Source: WLND01 sp040398845
GTDB lineage: Bacteria; Actinomycetota; Actinomycetes; S36-B12
DNA: 64,000 bases
Assembly (NCBI GenBank): GCA_040398845.1
Contig: JBBATH010000002.1
Location: 232,759 to 296,758 of the forward strand
Reading direction: 5' to 3'
A program made the translations under genes and the position numbers. Below are positions 44,328 through 50,617 of this stretch, one piece after another. Under the pieces are notes generated by a model that saw only the letters and a program-made list of their open reading frames with translations, was not told where the DNA came from and made no database searches. How positions within the stretch are numbered: the first letter of the stretch is position 1; each line of letters begins with the position of its first letter.

Positions 44328-44615
44328 TCCGCCGATCCTGAACTGGTTGTCCCTCGTGAACCAGGGAGCGATTCCCGTCGCTCACGCCAATGGCAGGGGA
44401 TCGGGTCGGATGAGCACACCGATGATGGCGAGTAGGACGATCGCTCCCCTTCGCCACTTCTTCGCTCGGTAATGGACCACACTTTCCACTCAGTTCAGCT
44501 GAAAACATTTCGTCTGCTGGACCAATTGCTCAAGCCATTTTGACATTGAAGCGAGGCGTCAATTCCGGACGGCAGCCGCAAAGACTGCGCAGCATCGACT
44601 GCGGAATCGGGACGC
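44328..44615. other. Intergenic region, one possible tiny membrane peptide
   Basis: 288 bases without a convincing gene. The minus strand holds a 35-codon frame (44489-44382, GTG start) with one hydrophobic helix (RRGAIVLLAIIGVLI) but no promoter or ribosome-binding site. Confidence 0.25.
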
Positions 44616-44936
44616 ATGGTGAGCACCGATGCGGCCATCGGGCTCCTCCTTGCCGTGCTGTTGGCCGGCTCCCCGTTCCCCTTCAGCCTCGGCGCCGACC
44701 CCAACTCCGATACTGCTGGCGGGGTGGCCTTTTCGTTCATTTCTATCACCGTCGCTGCTCCCAACTTCATGATCCTCCCGAAGGGTTCGTTGATCGCGGG
44801 AATCGTCAACCCTCGGGTGACCACTATCTGGGCGATGATCTTCGCCGCAATTAGCCTCGTCGGCATCGTCCTTGCCATCATCATTGGTCTCACCACACCG
44901 GCAAAAACCGTTGCCCTCCATGGCAACGCGAGTTGA
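44616..44936 (+). CDS. Small membrane protein of unknown function
   Basis: 106 residues with helices near 6-25 and 70-92 and a less hydrophobic segment between. The composition is natural (PNFMILPKGSLIAGIVNPR, WAMIFAAISLVGIVLAIIIG). No -10 box at leaderless spacing and no strong ribosome-binding site, so the start is uncertain; it may be the end of a longer gene that has decayed. Confidence 0.4.
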   Translation: MVSTDAAIGLLLAVLLAGSPFPFSLGADPNSDTAGGVAFSFISITVAAPNFMILPKGSLIAGIVNPRVTTIWAMIFAAISLVGIVLAIIIGLTTPAKTVALHGNAS

Positions 44937-45007
44937 CAGGTGACCTTCAAAGTCCCGGTCTTGCCCGCGAACGCGATGCAACGACCGGCGGCGATCTGTT
45001 CGAGCAG

Positions 45008-45070
45008 GTGGTGCGGGCATCGGACATGGCCCGCATCAACCGAGCACTGCGCCTTCACCTCGGACTGTGA
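45008..45070 (+). pseudogene. Remnant of a mazF 3' end (plus strand)
   Basis: The frame reads VVRASDMARINRALRLHLGL then stop. The intact MazF at 55308-55655 ends VVRASDMAHLDRALRLHLGL. Only the last 20 codons survive, in opposite orientation to the other copies; no start or antitoxin is attached. Confidence 0.7.
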
Positions 45071-45283
45071 CTGGAGCCTGCGCGTTCGCTTTCGCTATCT
45101 AGCCAGCCTGGCGCCCAAGCGGCCGGCCGTTGGATGAGGGTCTGCGCTAAGTTAATGTGACGCCGTCAGGATCGCCTCTGGCGAGCCAGCGAGTGGCCAA
45201 AAACTGCTCCGCCGTTACACGATGCCGCCCAGACTTTTCACGGCACCCAAGTCGTGGCGCCCTTCATGTGCGTGTCGAAACTC

Positions 45284-45301
45284 TACCGCTATCGGTATCG
45301 T
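45284..45301 (+). promoter_or_regulatory. abiEi operator and leaderless -10
   Basis: TACCG-CTAT-CGGTA (45284-45297) is a perfect inverted repeat that overlaps the -10 TATCGT (45296-45301), six bases before ATG 45308. This fits self-repression by the antitoxin. Confidence 0.5.
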
Positions 45302-45307
45302 TGTGAC

Positions 45308-45847
45308 ATGGCGGAGATGACGTACCGTCAGATCGTGCGCGAGATCGCGATCGACTCCTACGGGTACGTCACAACGACTCAGGCGGTCGCGGCCGGAGTG
45401 CCGGCGATCGAACTCCCCAAACTCGCCGCTCGCGGCGGCTTGGACCACGTTGCCTACGGGCTGTATCGGGTACCCGACCTGCTGCCTACGGTGTATGACG
45501 AGTTCGCAGAGGCTCTCTTGCGGGTTGGTGAGGGGGCCTATCTCCACGGTGAGTCGGTGCTGGCGCTGCTCGGCCTCGCGGACGTGAACCCGCGACGCAT
45601 CAAGGTGGCGGTCCCCCGACGTGCGCGGACCTCCCTTCCCCCGTTCGTCGAGTTGACCCACGTGAAGGCCGCCGTGCGGACGACACTCTACGAGGGGCTG
45701 AGGGCGCAGTCCGTCGCCGATGCACTCCTTGAGTGCCGCGGGCGCATTGAGATCGGGCGGCTGCTGGAAGCCGGCGAGCAGGCTCGCAAGGACGGCCTGC
45801 TGACGACCATCGAGTGGCAGCGGGTCCGCAAGGGGCTGAGGTCTTGA
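45308..45847 (+). CDS. AbiEi-family type IV antitoxin
   Basis: 179 residues. The N-terminal winged helix (YRQIVREIAIDSYGYVTTTQ, AVAAGVPAIELPKLAARGGL, YGLYRVPDLLP) and the AbiEi C-terminal part (ESVLALLGLADVNPRRIKVA) are clear. AbiEi represses the operon and counters the nucleotidyltransferase toxin AbiEii. The start follows TATCGT by six bases and a palindromic operator. The partner gene downstream is badly shortened. Confidence 0.8.
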   Translation: MAEMTYRQIVREIAIDSYGYVTTTQAVAAGVPAIELPKLAARGGLDHVAYGLYRVPDLLPTVYDEFAEALLRVGEGAYLHGESVLALLGLADVNPRRIKVAVPRRARTSLPPFVELTHVKAAVRTTLYEGLRAQSVADALLECRGRIEIGRLLEAGEQARKDGLLTTIEWQRVRKGLRS

Positions 45848-46224
45848 GCTACACCGGAGCGCTGGCGAGCGTGCGCTCCCTAGAACAGCGAATCCGGAAC
45901 CTTGAAGGCAGCGACGGCCTCGCCCTTCGTGCCCAGCTCACACGTCATGCAGCCATTCAACGTCAAACTCGACTGCCGGTGGGTTACGGGAGGCTTGACG
46001 ACGCCGCATTGGCGAACGCGACGATCTGGGCTCCCACGGATGCCGCGTTCGCCAAGCCGGGCGACGAACCCAAAAGCCTCTCGCCAGACGAACTCGAGGC
46101 GATGCTCGGATTCCACATCACTCCCCCGACGCGCACGCCGGAGGGTGACTATCCGTTCATCACGTTCGAATACCTCGCCCACGGCGGGCGGACGATCCAC
46201 CAGACGCGAACCGGGATCCTTTGA
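45844..46224 (+). pseudogene. Truncated/rearranged AbiEii toxin gene
   Basis: 126 codons starting at TTG 45844, overlapping the antitoxin stop (TTGA). The first about 45 residues (SYTGALASVRSLEQRIRNLE onwards) resemble the start of actinobacterial AbiEii proteins. The nucleotidyltransferase core (GGxAL, DxD) is absent. Instead the frame continues with ATIWAPTDAAFAKPGDEP and LEAMLGFHITPP, weakly like a fasciclin domain. Normal AbiEii is about 280 residues. Probably a toxin replaced by unrelated sequence. Confidence 0.5.
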
Positions 46225-46254
46225 AGTAGACCGGGGCAGGGATCTCAGCACGAG

Positions 46255-46821
46255 TCATCCACGATCGTCGTCGCTTCTCTGACGTAGCGCGTCGACCATG
46301 GGGTGAAGGCCCAGGGCGTCGAGCCGGTCAAGGATATCGTCAGGCACCATCGGGGGTCGGTGCCGGTGCGCCGCCATCTCTGCGATGACGCGTCCAAGTT
46401 CGATCGGGTACGTGACGGCGAGTTCACCGAACAACTGACCTGGGCGCATGACTCGGCAGGTCCGTCCGACGTCGGTGGCGGGGAAGTCAGCGACGTTGCC
46501 AGTGAGCAGGACGTCGGCGCTCCCACCTCGCGCGGCGGCAGCGTGGACGTGGTCGTCAGGGTCGGGTCCGGTCATCGCCGCAATGAGATGGTGATATCCG
46601 GCGGGATCGATCCGTCCCTCCGGTGCGGTGGCTCGCACCTGCGCGCCGAAGACGGCAGCGTTCGCAGCACTGAGTCCCTTTCGCTCGACCAGGACGCGTT
46701 CGACCTCCGTGAGGCACTCGTCGGTCCAGGCGAGGTCGAACAGGCCGATCTCGACACTGCGCAGCACGAGGTCCGCTAGGACGACCGGATACCAGACGTT
46801 GGTATCGACGAAGACGAGCAT
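46255..46821 (-). CDS. PIN-domain ribonuclease toxin
   Basis: 188 residues. The PIN start MLVFVDTNVWYPVVLADLVL, the second acid in WTDECLTEVERVL and the acidic GPDPDDHVHAAAARGGSADV plus TGNVADFP supply the catalytic Asp/Glu set. It should cleave RNA when free of antitoxin. The C-terminal 60 residues are an extra helical tail. It is encoded 19 bases after its antitoxin gene. Confidence 0.8.
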   Translation of the reverse strand: MLVFVDTNVWYPVVLADLVLRSVEIGLFDLAWTDECLTEVERVLVERKGLSAANAAVFGAQVRATAPEGRIDPAGYHHLIAAMTGPDPDDHVHAAAARGGSADVLLTGNVADFPATDVGRTCRVMRPGQLFGELAVTYPIELGRVIAEMAAHRHRPPMVPDDILDRLDALGLHPMVDALRQRSDDDRG

Positions 46822-46840
46822 GAGCGGGTGTCGGGCGGGA

Positions 46841-47236
46841 TCAGTACTCGGCGCCGGCGTCGACAAGGGTGTCAATCGTCGACCCGATGCGGTCTGCGCC
46901 AGCACGTCGGGACGCCTCCAGCTGCAGGACATCCGCGACGCGGACAACGCGGTGACTGCTGCCGGGCTTGCACTCCGCTACCAATCGACCACTGGCGATC
47001 AACTTGTCAACGAACTGACGTGAGACGCCCAGCAACTCACCTGCCTCCCGGGGGGTGACCACATCATCCACCCGCGCGAGCACGACCCCGTCGGCCAGCA
47101 TGCCCGAGATCAGCTCCTCGACCACGCTGCGCCCCGCTGCGCTGCGAAGCTTGCCGAGGACCGATCGCAGGACCTGCGCGTCATGCGACAACTCGTCCGA
47201 AGCGGCCGCGGACGACACGTGCACCGACATGGTCAT
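46841..47236 (-). CDS. Excisionase-type HTH antitoxin of the PIN toxin
   Basis: 131 residues. The N-terminal half is helical (AQVLRSVLGKLRSAAGRSVV). Residues about 60-115 are the HTH with wing: VTPREAGELLGVSRQFVDKL, then KPGSSHRVVRVADVLQLEAS. ATG 47236 is chosen since TACGAT (47248-47243) lies six bases upstream, a leaderless start. The HTH closely matches the C-terminal domain of the RES toxin at 4355-5344. Confidence 0.75.
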   Translation of the reverse strand: MTMSVHVSSAAASDELSHDAQVLRSVLGKLRSAAGRSVVEELISGMLADGVVLARVDDVVTPREAGELLGVSRQFVDKLIASGRLVAECKPGSSHRVVRVADVLQLEASRRAGADRIGSTIDTLVDAGAEY

Positions 47237-47403
47237 GCCAGGATCGTAAGCCTCATCTGCCACAACAGCAACCTTTCGGGAGCGGTTGCTGCAACCGCCA
47301 ACGTCAAGGCGTGACCGAATGCGTGACACGAAGGCCCCACGTGTCGTTGTCATGAGTGGGAGGGCACGTGCCACGGGCAGGGAGGCGTCGTTGCACTGCG
47401 TTG

Positions 47404-47667
47404 GGTCCGGCCGCCGCGGGAAGCGCGAGCTTTCAGCGGCGACCGGTTTGGGTCATGCGCGAGTGAACGGCAGAACGGTCGTGAGCCAGCCGATCAGCCC
47501 ATTGGGATTACGGGACTGCGTCCACACCCGACCCGGGCCCGTCAATTCAACGACCACGCCCTCACCGGACTTCATCGCGGTCGAGAACCCACCCGCAGTT
47601 CTGTCCTTCATGTCAATCGTGTCGTCGTATGCCACGAGGTGACCCGAATCGACCGTGACGGACTCCC
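47404..47667. repeat. Direct repeat copy 1 (AIM24 3' end)
   Basis: About 264 bases closely similar (roughly nine in ten bases over the coding part) to 48153-48417. It covers the last about 68 codons of the AIM24 gene and about 50 bases beyond its stop. The match stops abruptly at GACTCCC (47667), where the truncated VapC begins. Confidence 0.85.
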
Positions 47668-47830
47668 GTCGCCAAGGAGGCGGGAGTCTGGTGAGCACAC
47701 TAAAACACTCGATGAGCACATGGGCCACGGGTGACGGGGAAGCGTCAAGAGCGGTTCGGCATCGACACAGCACGTCGCCGTCTGAGGCAGTAATCGCGGC
47801 AACAACAACACTCGTATCAACGACGGTCAC
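47453..47830 (-). CDS. Chimera: N-terminal half of a VapC (PIN) toxin fused in frame to the C-terminus of an AIM24 protein
   Basis: 125 residues. Residues 1-55 are a VapC N-terminus (MTVVDTSVVVAAITASDGDV, then HVLIECFSVLTRLP) with the first two acidic residues. Residues about 56-125 (VTVDSGHLVAYDDTIDMKDR through TVLPFTRA) match the tail of the AIM24 protein encoded at 48203-48883. The junction is at about 47667 and keeps the frame. The PIN C-terminal Asp residues are lost, so nuclease activity is unlikely. The GTG overlaps the vapB stop by 4 bases, as in an intact vapBC pair. Confidence 0.8.
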   Translation of the reverse strand: MTVVDTSVVVAAITASDGDVLCRCRTALDASPSPVAHVLIECFSVLTRLPPPWRRESVTVDSGHLVAYDDTIDMKDRTAGGFSTAMKSGEGVVVELTGPGRVWTQSRNPNGLIGWLTTVLPFTRA

Positions 47831-48069
47831 CTACGTGACGCCTCGATAGCAGTTTGAATCTGCCCGTCTTCGAGGCTGGCACCGGCTGGGAGCACTGGGT
47901 AGTTGATGCGTCCGGTCCGCTCCCATTGCATATCAGCGCTTGCGGGCTCGATCTCGATGAGTCCGTCGTGGAGGGTGACGATGACTTCACTGCCTCCCAC
48001 GAGGCCCAGGGCTTGACGCAACGACTTCGGGATGACGATTCGTCCGGCGGCATCTATGGTCGTAAACAT
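47827..48069 (-). CDS. VapB-type AbrB/SpoVT-fold antitoxin
   Basis: 80 residues: the swapped-hairpin DNA-binding domain MFTTIDAAGRIVIPKSLRQA and GGSEVIVTLHDGLIEIEP, then a toxin-binding tail. The start lies six bases after TAGTTT (48081-48076), a leaderless promoter. Its cognate toxin is now only the N-terminal half, fused to an AIM24 tail. Confidence 0.85.
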   Translation of the reverse strand: MFTTIDAAGRIVIPKSLRQALGLVGGSEVIVTLHDGLIEIEPASADMQWERTGRINYPVLPAGASLEDGQIQTAIEASRR

Positions 48070-48152
48070 GGCAGAAAACTACCATCGACCCCTCCTGCGT
48101 ATGGGTCGTCATCCACCAACCGGCCGCTGTTCGATGCCTTCGACCACGATTC

Positions 48153-48417
48153 GGTCCGGCCGCCGCGGGAAGCATTGTGCTTCCAGCAGCGGCCGGATCA
48201 CGTCACGCGCGAGTGAACGGCAGAACGGTCGTGAGCCAGCTGATCAGCTCATTCGGATTACGAGACTGCGTCCACATCCGACCCGGGCCCGTCAATTCGA
48301 CGACCAGGCCCTCACCTGACTTCATCGAGGTCGCGATCCCACCCGCCGTTCGATTCTTCATGTCGATCGTGTCGTCGTACGCCACGAGGTGACCCGAATC
48401 GACGATGACGGACTCCC
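48153..48417. repeat. Direct repeat copy 2 (3' end of the intact AIM24 gene)
   Basis: Counterpart of 47404-47667. Together the copies flank the vapB and vapC-start segment (47668-48152), as if two tandem AIM24 paralogues once existed and one lost its front. Confidence 0.85.
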
Positions 48418-48883
48418 CTGCCTGGAGTTGATAAAGGTCGATTGCTCCGTACGACGCCACGACGATCTGGCCGTCGCCCGTCATATGAGCGATGAAACCA
48501 CCCTCTTTACCGAAGAGGTTCTTCTTCCCACCCCACTTGGTATCCATCGTGACGCTCGACTCATTCGCGAGCCACGAGCCACGCGTGACCGCGATCCCCT
48601 GAGCCGCCGTCACATCGATCACCGCAATGTCACCCGGGAGGTTCGCAGCAACGTCAACCCATGAACCCTCAGAAGTAGAGGAGTACGAGGTGACGAAGAA
48701 GGACTCACCACCTACGGCGCTGCGCTTGAGCGCCTTGAATAGGCCACCCTCCATCTTGGCCTCGATGGTGACCCCCGCACTCATCGCAGCCATCGCGCCG
48801 GTTTCCGCCTTCACGGTCTCACCAGCACCCATCGTGATCCTCGCAACAGCAAAGGCCGGTGCGTGACGCACATCGATCTTCAT
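48203..48883 (-). CDS. AIM24/TIGR00266-family protein
   Basis: 226 residues, double beta-helix fold. Typical parts are ETGAMAAMSAGVTIEAKMEG, SFFVTSYSS, GDIAVIDV, SWLANESSVTMDTKWGGKKN and YGAIDLYQLQAGESVIVDSG, VAYDD. No signal peptide. Function in bacteria is unclear; the family is linked to stress or membrane-associated complexes. AAAGGG precedes the ATG. Palindrome C and a half site (48926-48933) lie upstream. Confidence 0.85.
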   Translation of the reverse strand: MKIDVRHAPAFAVARITMGAGETVKAETGAMAAMSAGVTIEAKMEGGLFKALKRSAVGGESFFVTSYSSTSEGSWVDVAANLPGDIAVIDVTAAQGIAVTRGSWLANESSVTMDTKWGGKKNLFGKEGGFIAHMTGDGQIVVASYGAIDLYQLQAGESVIVDSGHLVAYDDTIDMKNRTAGGIATSMKSGEGLVVELTGPGRMWTQSRNPNELISWLTTVLPFTRA

Positions 48884-49031
48884 AATCGTTCCCTTTCAGT
48901 TTTCGACACAATCAAGTTCGAGCCAAAGTGGGGGAAAGGATCTCGCGCGGGCAAAGACGCCCACCATAGGCGCCATGCCTACGGTAGTCCGTGGCCAGCG
49001 CTACGAGGAGAACGCCGAGCTATTGCGCCTG

Positions 49032-49055
49032 AAATGGGGGCCTAGTACCCCATTT
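49032..49055. promoter_or_regulatory. 24-bp palindrome, site C
   Basis: AAATGGGG-GCCTAGTA-CCCCATTT: same core as sites A and B, with a matched change in both arms (G to A on the left, C to T on the right) that keeps the symmetry. Between the divergent AIM24 and cold-shock-lipoprotein genes. Confidence 0.85.
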
Positions 49056-49166
49056 CGTGCGCAGTCCCCCACGAGGTGTCGAGCCAAGGTGGCTCAGTGA
49101 ACCAGGGAGCGTCCAAACACGGCGAGGCTGCTATCACGGCGCAGAGACGACGGAGGGAACCGAATC

Positions 49167-49670
49167 ATGCATGCACCGAGAACGGTCACGACACTGATGG
49201 TGTCCATTGCTGCGGCGGGAGCGCTGCTCCTTGCGGGGTGTGGCTCCGGCACGACATCATCAGCGCCGACCGCCGCCGCGGCAGCGCCAGTACCAGAGGC
49301 ATCCACCGCAGCACCGGCCCCTTCGGCCCCCATGTCTTCAGCACCAGCCGAGGCACCTGCCGAAGCAGTCCCAGCGACGTGGACATGTGCCAAGGATGGC
49401 GAAGAGGCTACGTGTACCTGCGAGGGGTCTGAAGCCGATTGCAAGTCGACCGTCGCCAAGCCCGGCAAGGTCAAGGGAGCTGGAGCTAATGGGACGGTGA
49501 GGTTTTTCAATGACACCAGTGGCTTCGGATTCATCACTGACTCTAACTCTAACGATATCTTCGTTCACGTTACTGGTCTGAGAGAGGACATTCAGGCTGG
49601 CGATTGCGTTACGTTCGACGTCGAACGAGGGAAGAAGGGATATAGCGCGGTCAACGTCTCAATTTGTTAG
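49167..49670 (+). CDS. Lipoprotein with a C-terminal cold-shock domain
   Basis: 167 residues. Signal with lipobox ALLLAGCGSG (lipid Cys25), a 45-residue Ala/Pro/Ser linker, a Cys-rich segment (CAKDGEEATCTCEGSEADC, residues 74-92), then a complete cold-shock OB fold at about 109-165. The RNP1-like GFGFITD, RNP2-like IFVHV and the closing GKKGYSAVNVS are all present. It ends in Cys167. Cold-shock domains are normally cytoplasmic and bind single-stranded RNA or DNA. The DNA encoding the domain is visibly less GC-rich than its surroundings and the protein looks like Bacteroidetes-type Csp, suggesting the domain was acquired. GGAGGG precedes ATG 49167. Confidence 0.8.
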   Translation: MHAPRTVTTLMVSIAAAGALLLAGCGSGTTSSAPTAAAAAPVPEASTAAPAPSAPMSSAPAEAPAEAVPATWTCAKDGEEATCTCEGSEADCKSTVAKPGKVKGAGANGTVRFFNDTSGFGFITDSNSNDIFVHVTGLREDIQAGDCVTFDVERGKKGYSAVNVSIC

Positions 49671-49694
49671 AGACCGGCGGCATATAGCTCGGTA

Positions 49695-49749
49695 GGGGCG
49701 GGTGGGAACGCCCCTTTCAGAGGTACGACCTACCGGAAGGAGCGTTCCC
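49695..49749. terminator. Compound hairpin after the cold-shock lipoprotein gene
   Basis: GGGGCG-N8-CGCCCC followed by TTT (49695-49717) can act as a terminator. An alternative larger stem pairs GGGAACGC (49704-49711) with GCGTTCCC (49742-49749) and encloses GGTA/TACC. The two folds exclude each other. Confidence 0.55.
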
Positions 49750-50132
49750 GCCTAGGCGTGAGTCAGTGCCGGCGGCCTTACGCCTATGTTTCGATGCCCG
49801 GCTCGCCCGTGTCCCTGACGCGTCCGATTTCATGGCGCCGCGGTCGTTACGTTCTGACGTTGCGGCCACCTGGCCGTTTCCCGCCTTCACCGCATCCGAA
49901 CCCGCACTGCCCCCACTTGCCGGGTTGCGCGCTCGCAGTCATCGGCCAAAATACGGCACCTGACGTTCCCGCGCCGACGGGAACTTCCGTCGGCGGAGTG
50001 GACCTAAGCCCAATGCCTCGATACGTTGATGCACGCGGTAGCTGCCGTCATTTCACTCGCTCTCGAGAGGCGCCCCAATATGGACATCACCATGGCTCGG
50101 CTCGATGTAGTGGGCGCAAACACGTGAAGGGC
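49750..50132. other. Intergenic region, no gene seen
   Basis: The plus frame leading into the next gene is open but Pro/Arg/His-rich and unlike a protein. A lone half site CCCCACTT lies at 49911-49918. Confidence 0.35.
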
Positions 50133-50576
50133 ATGACGATCGCTGCTGCCGGGACCATGGTGCTCGCCGTGCCGATCGGCCTATCACCACTCTTGGTCTT
50201 GCTCTCAGGCGCCGGCGGACCCGACTTCGGGCAGGTCGGCTGGGTCTTCATGTTCTTCACGATCCCTGCTGGGGCACTGCTCGGCCTCGTCGCAGTCGGG
50301 CTCTCCGTGGCCGTGTCGATCATCGGCATCTCACGCGCCCGCAACGGCAGTGCCCCGCGGCTCCTCATCGCCATCGGCGGCTTAGCGTTCATGACTCTCT
50401 CGATCATCGGGATCGTTGGCTCGATCCTTGCTTCGCTTGATGGGGTGGTCTCCCTGATCTTCTTGGTCCTTGGAATGGTCGGGTTCATCCTCGCCGTAGT
50501 CACCGGCTTCATCGCCCCAGCTCGTCAGCTCACGATCACGGCTGCTGGTCCTTCAGCTGGTCCCGAATCTGCCTGA
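50133..50576 (+). CDS. Four-helix membrane protein of unknown function
   Basis: 147 residues with four hydrophobic helices (about 8-27, 35-66, 78-97 and 100-125) and a short polar tail. It resembles small DUF4190-like actinobacterial membrane proteins, without a diagnostic motif. ATG 50133 was chosen because the sequence before it lacks protein-like composition; a GTG nine bases upstream is an alternative. Confidence 0.5.
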   Translation: MTIAAAGTMVLAVPIGLSPLLVLLSGAGGPDFGQVGWVFMFFTIPAGALLGLVAVGLSVAVSIIGISRARNGSAPRLLIAIGGLAFMTLSIIGIVGSILASLDGVVSLIFLVLGMVGFILAVVTGFIAPARQLTITAAGPSAGPESA

Positions 50577-50617
50577 GCGGCTTCCCTCAGTGTTCCGAGA
50601 TGCCCACGGGCACCCCG

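Noticed and set aside
48975..49100. A 41-codon frame starting MPTVVRGQRYEENAEL that runs through palindrome C
   Set aside because: No ribosome-binding site or -10 at the right spacing, and the palindrome symmetry is better explained as an operator.
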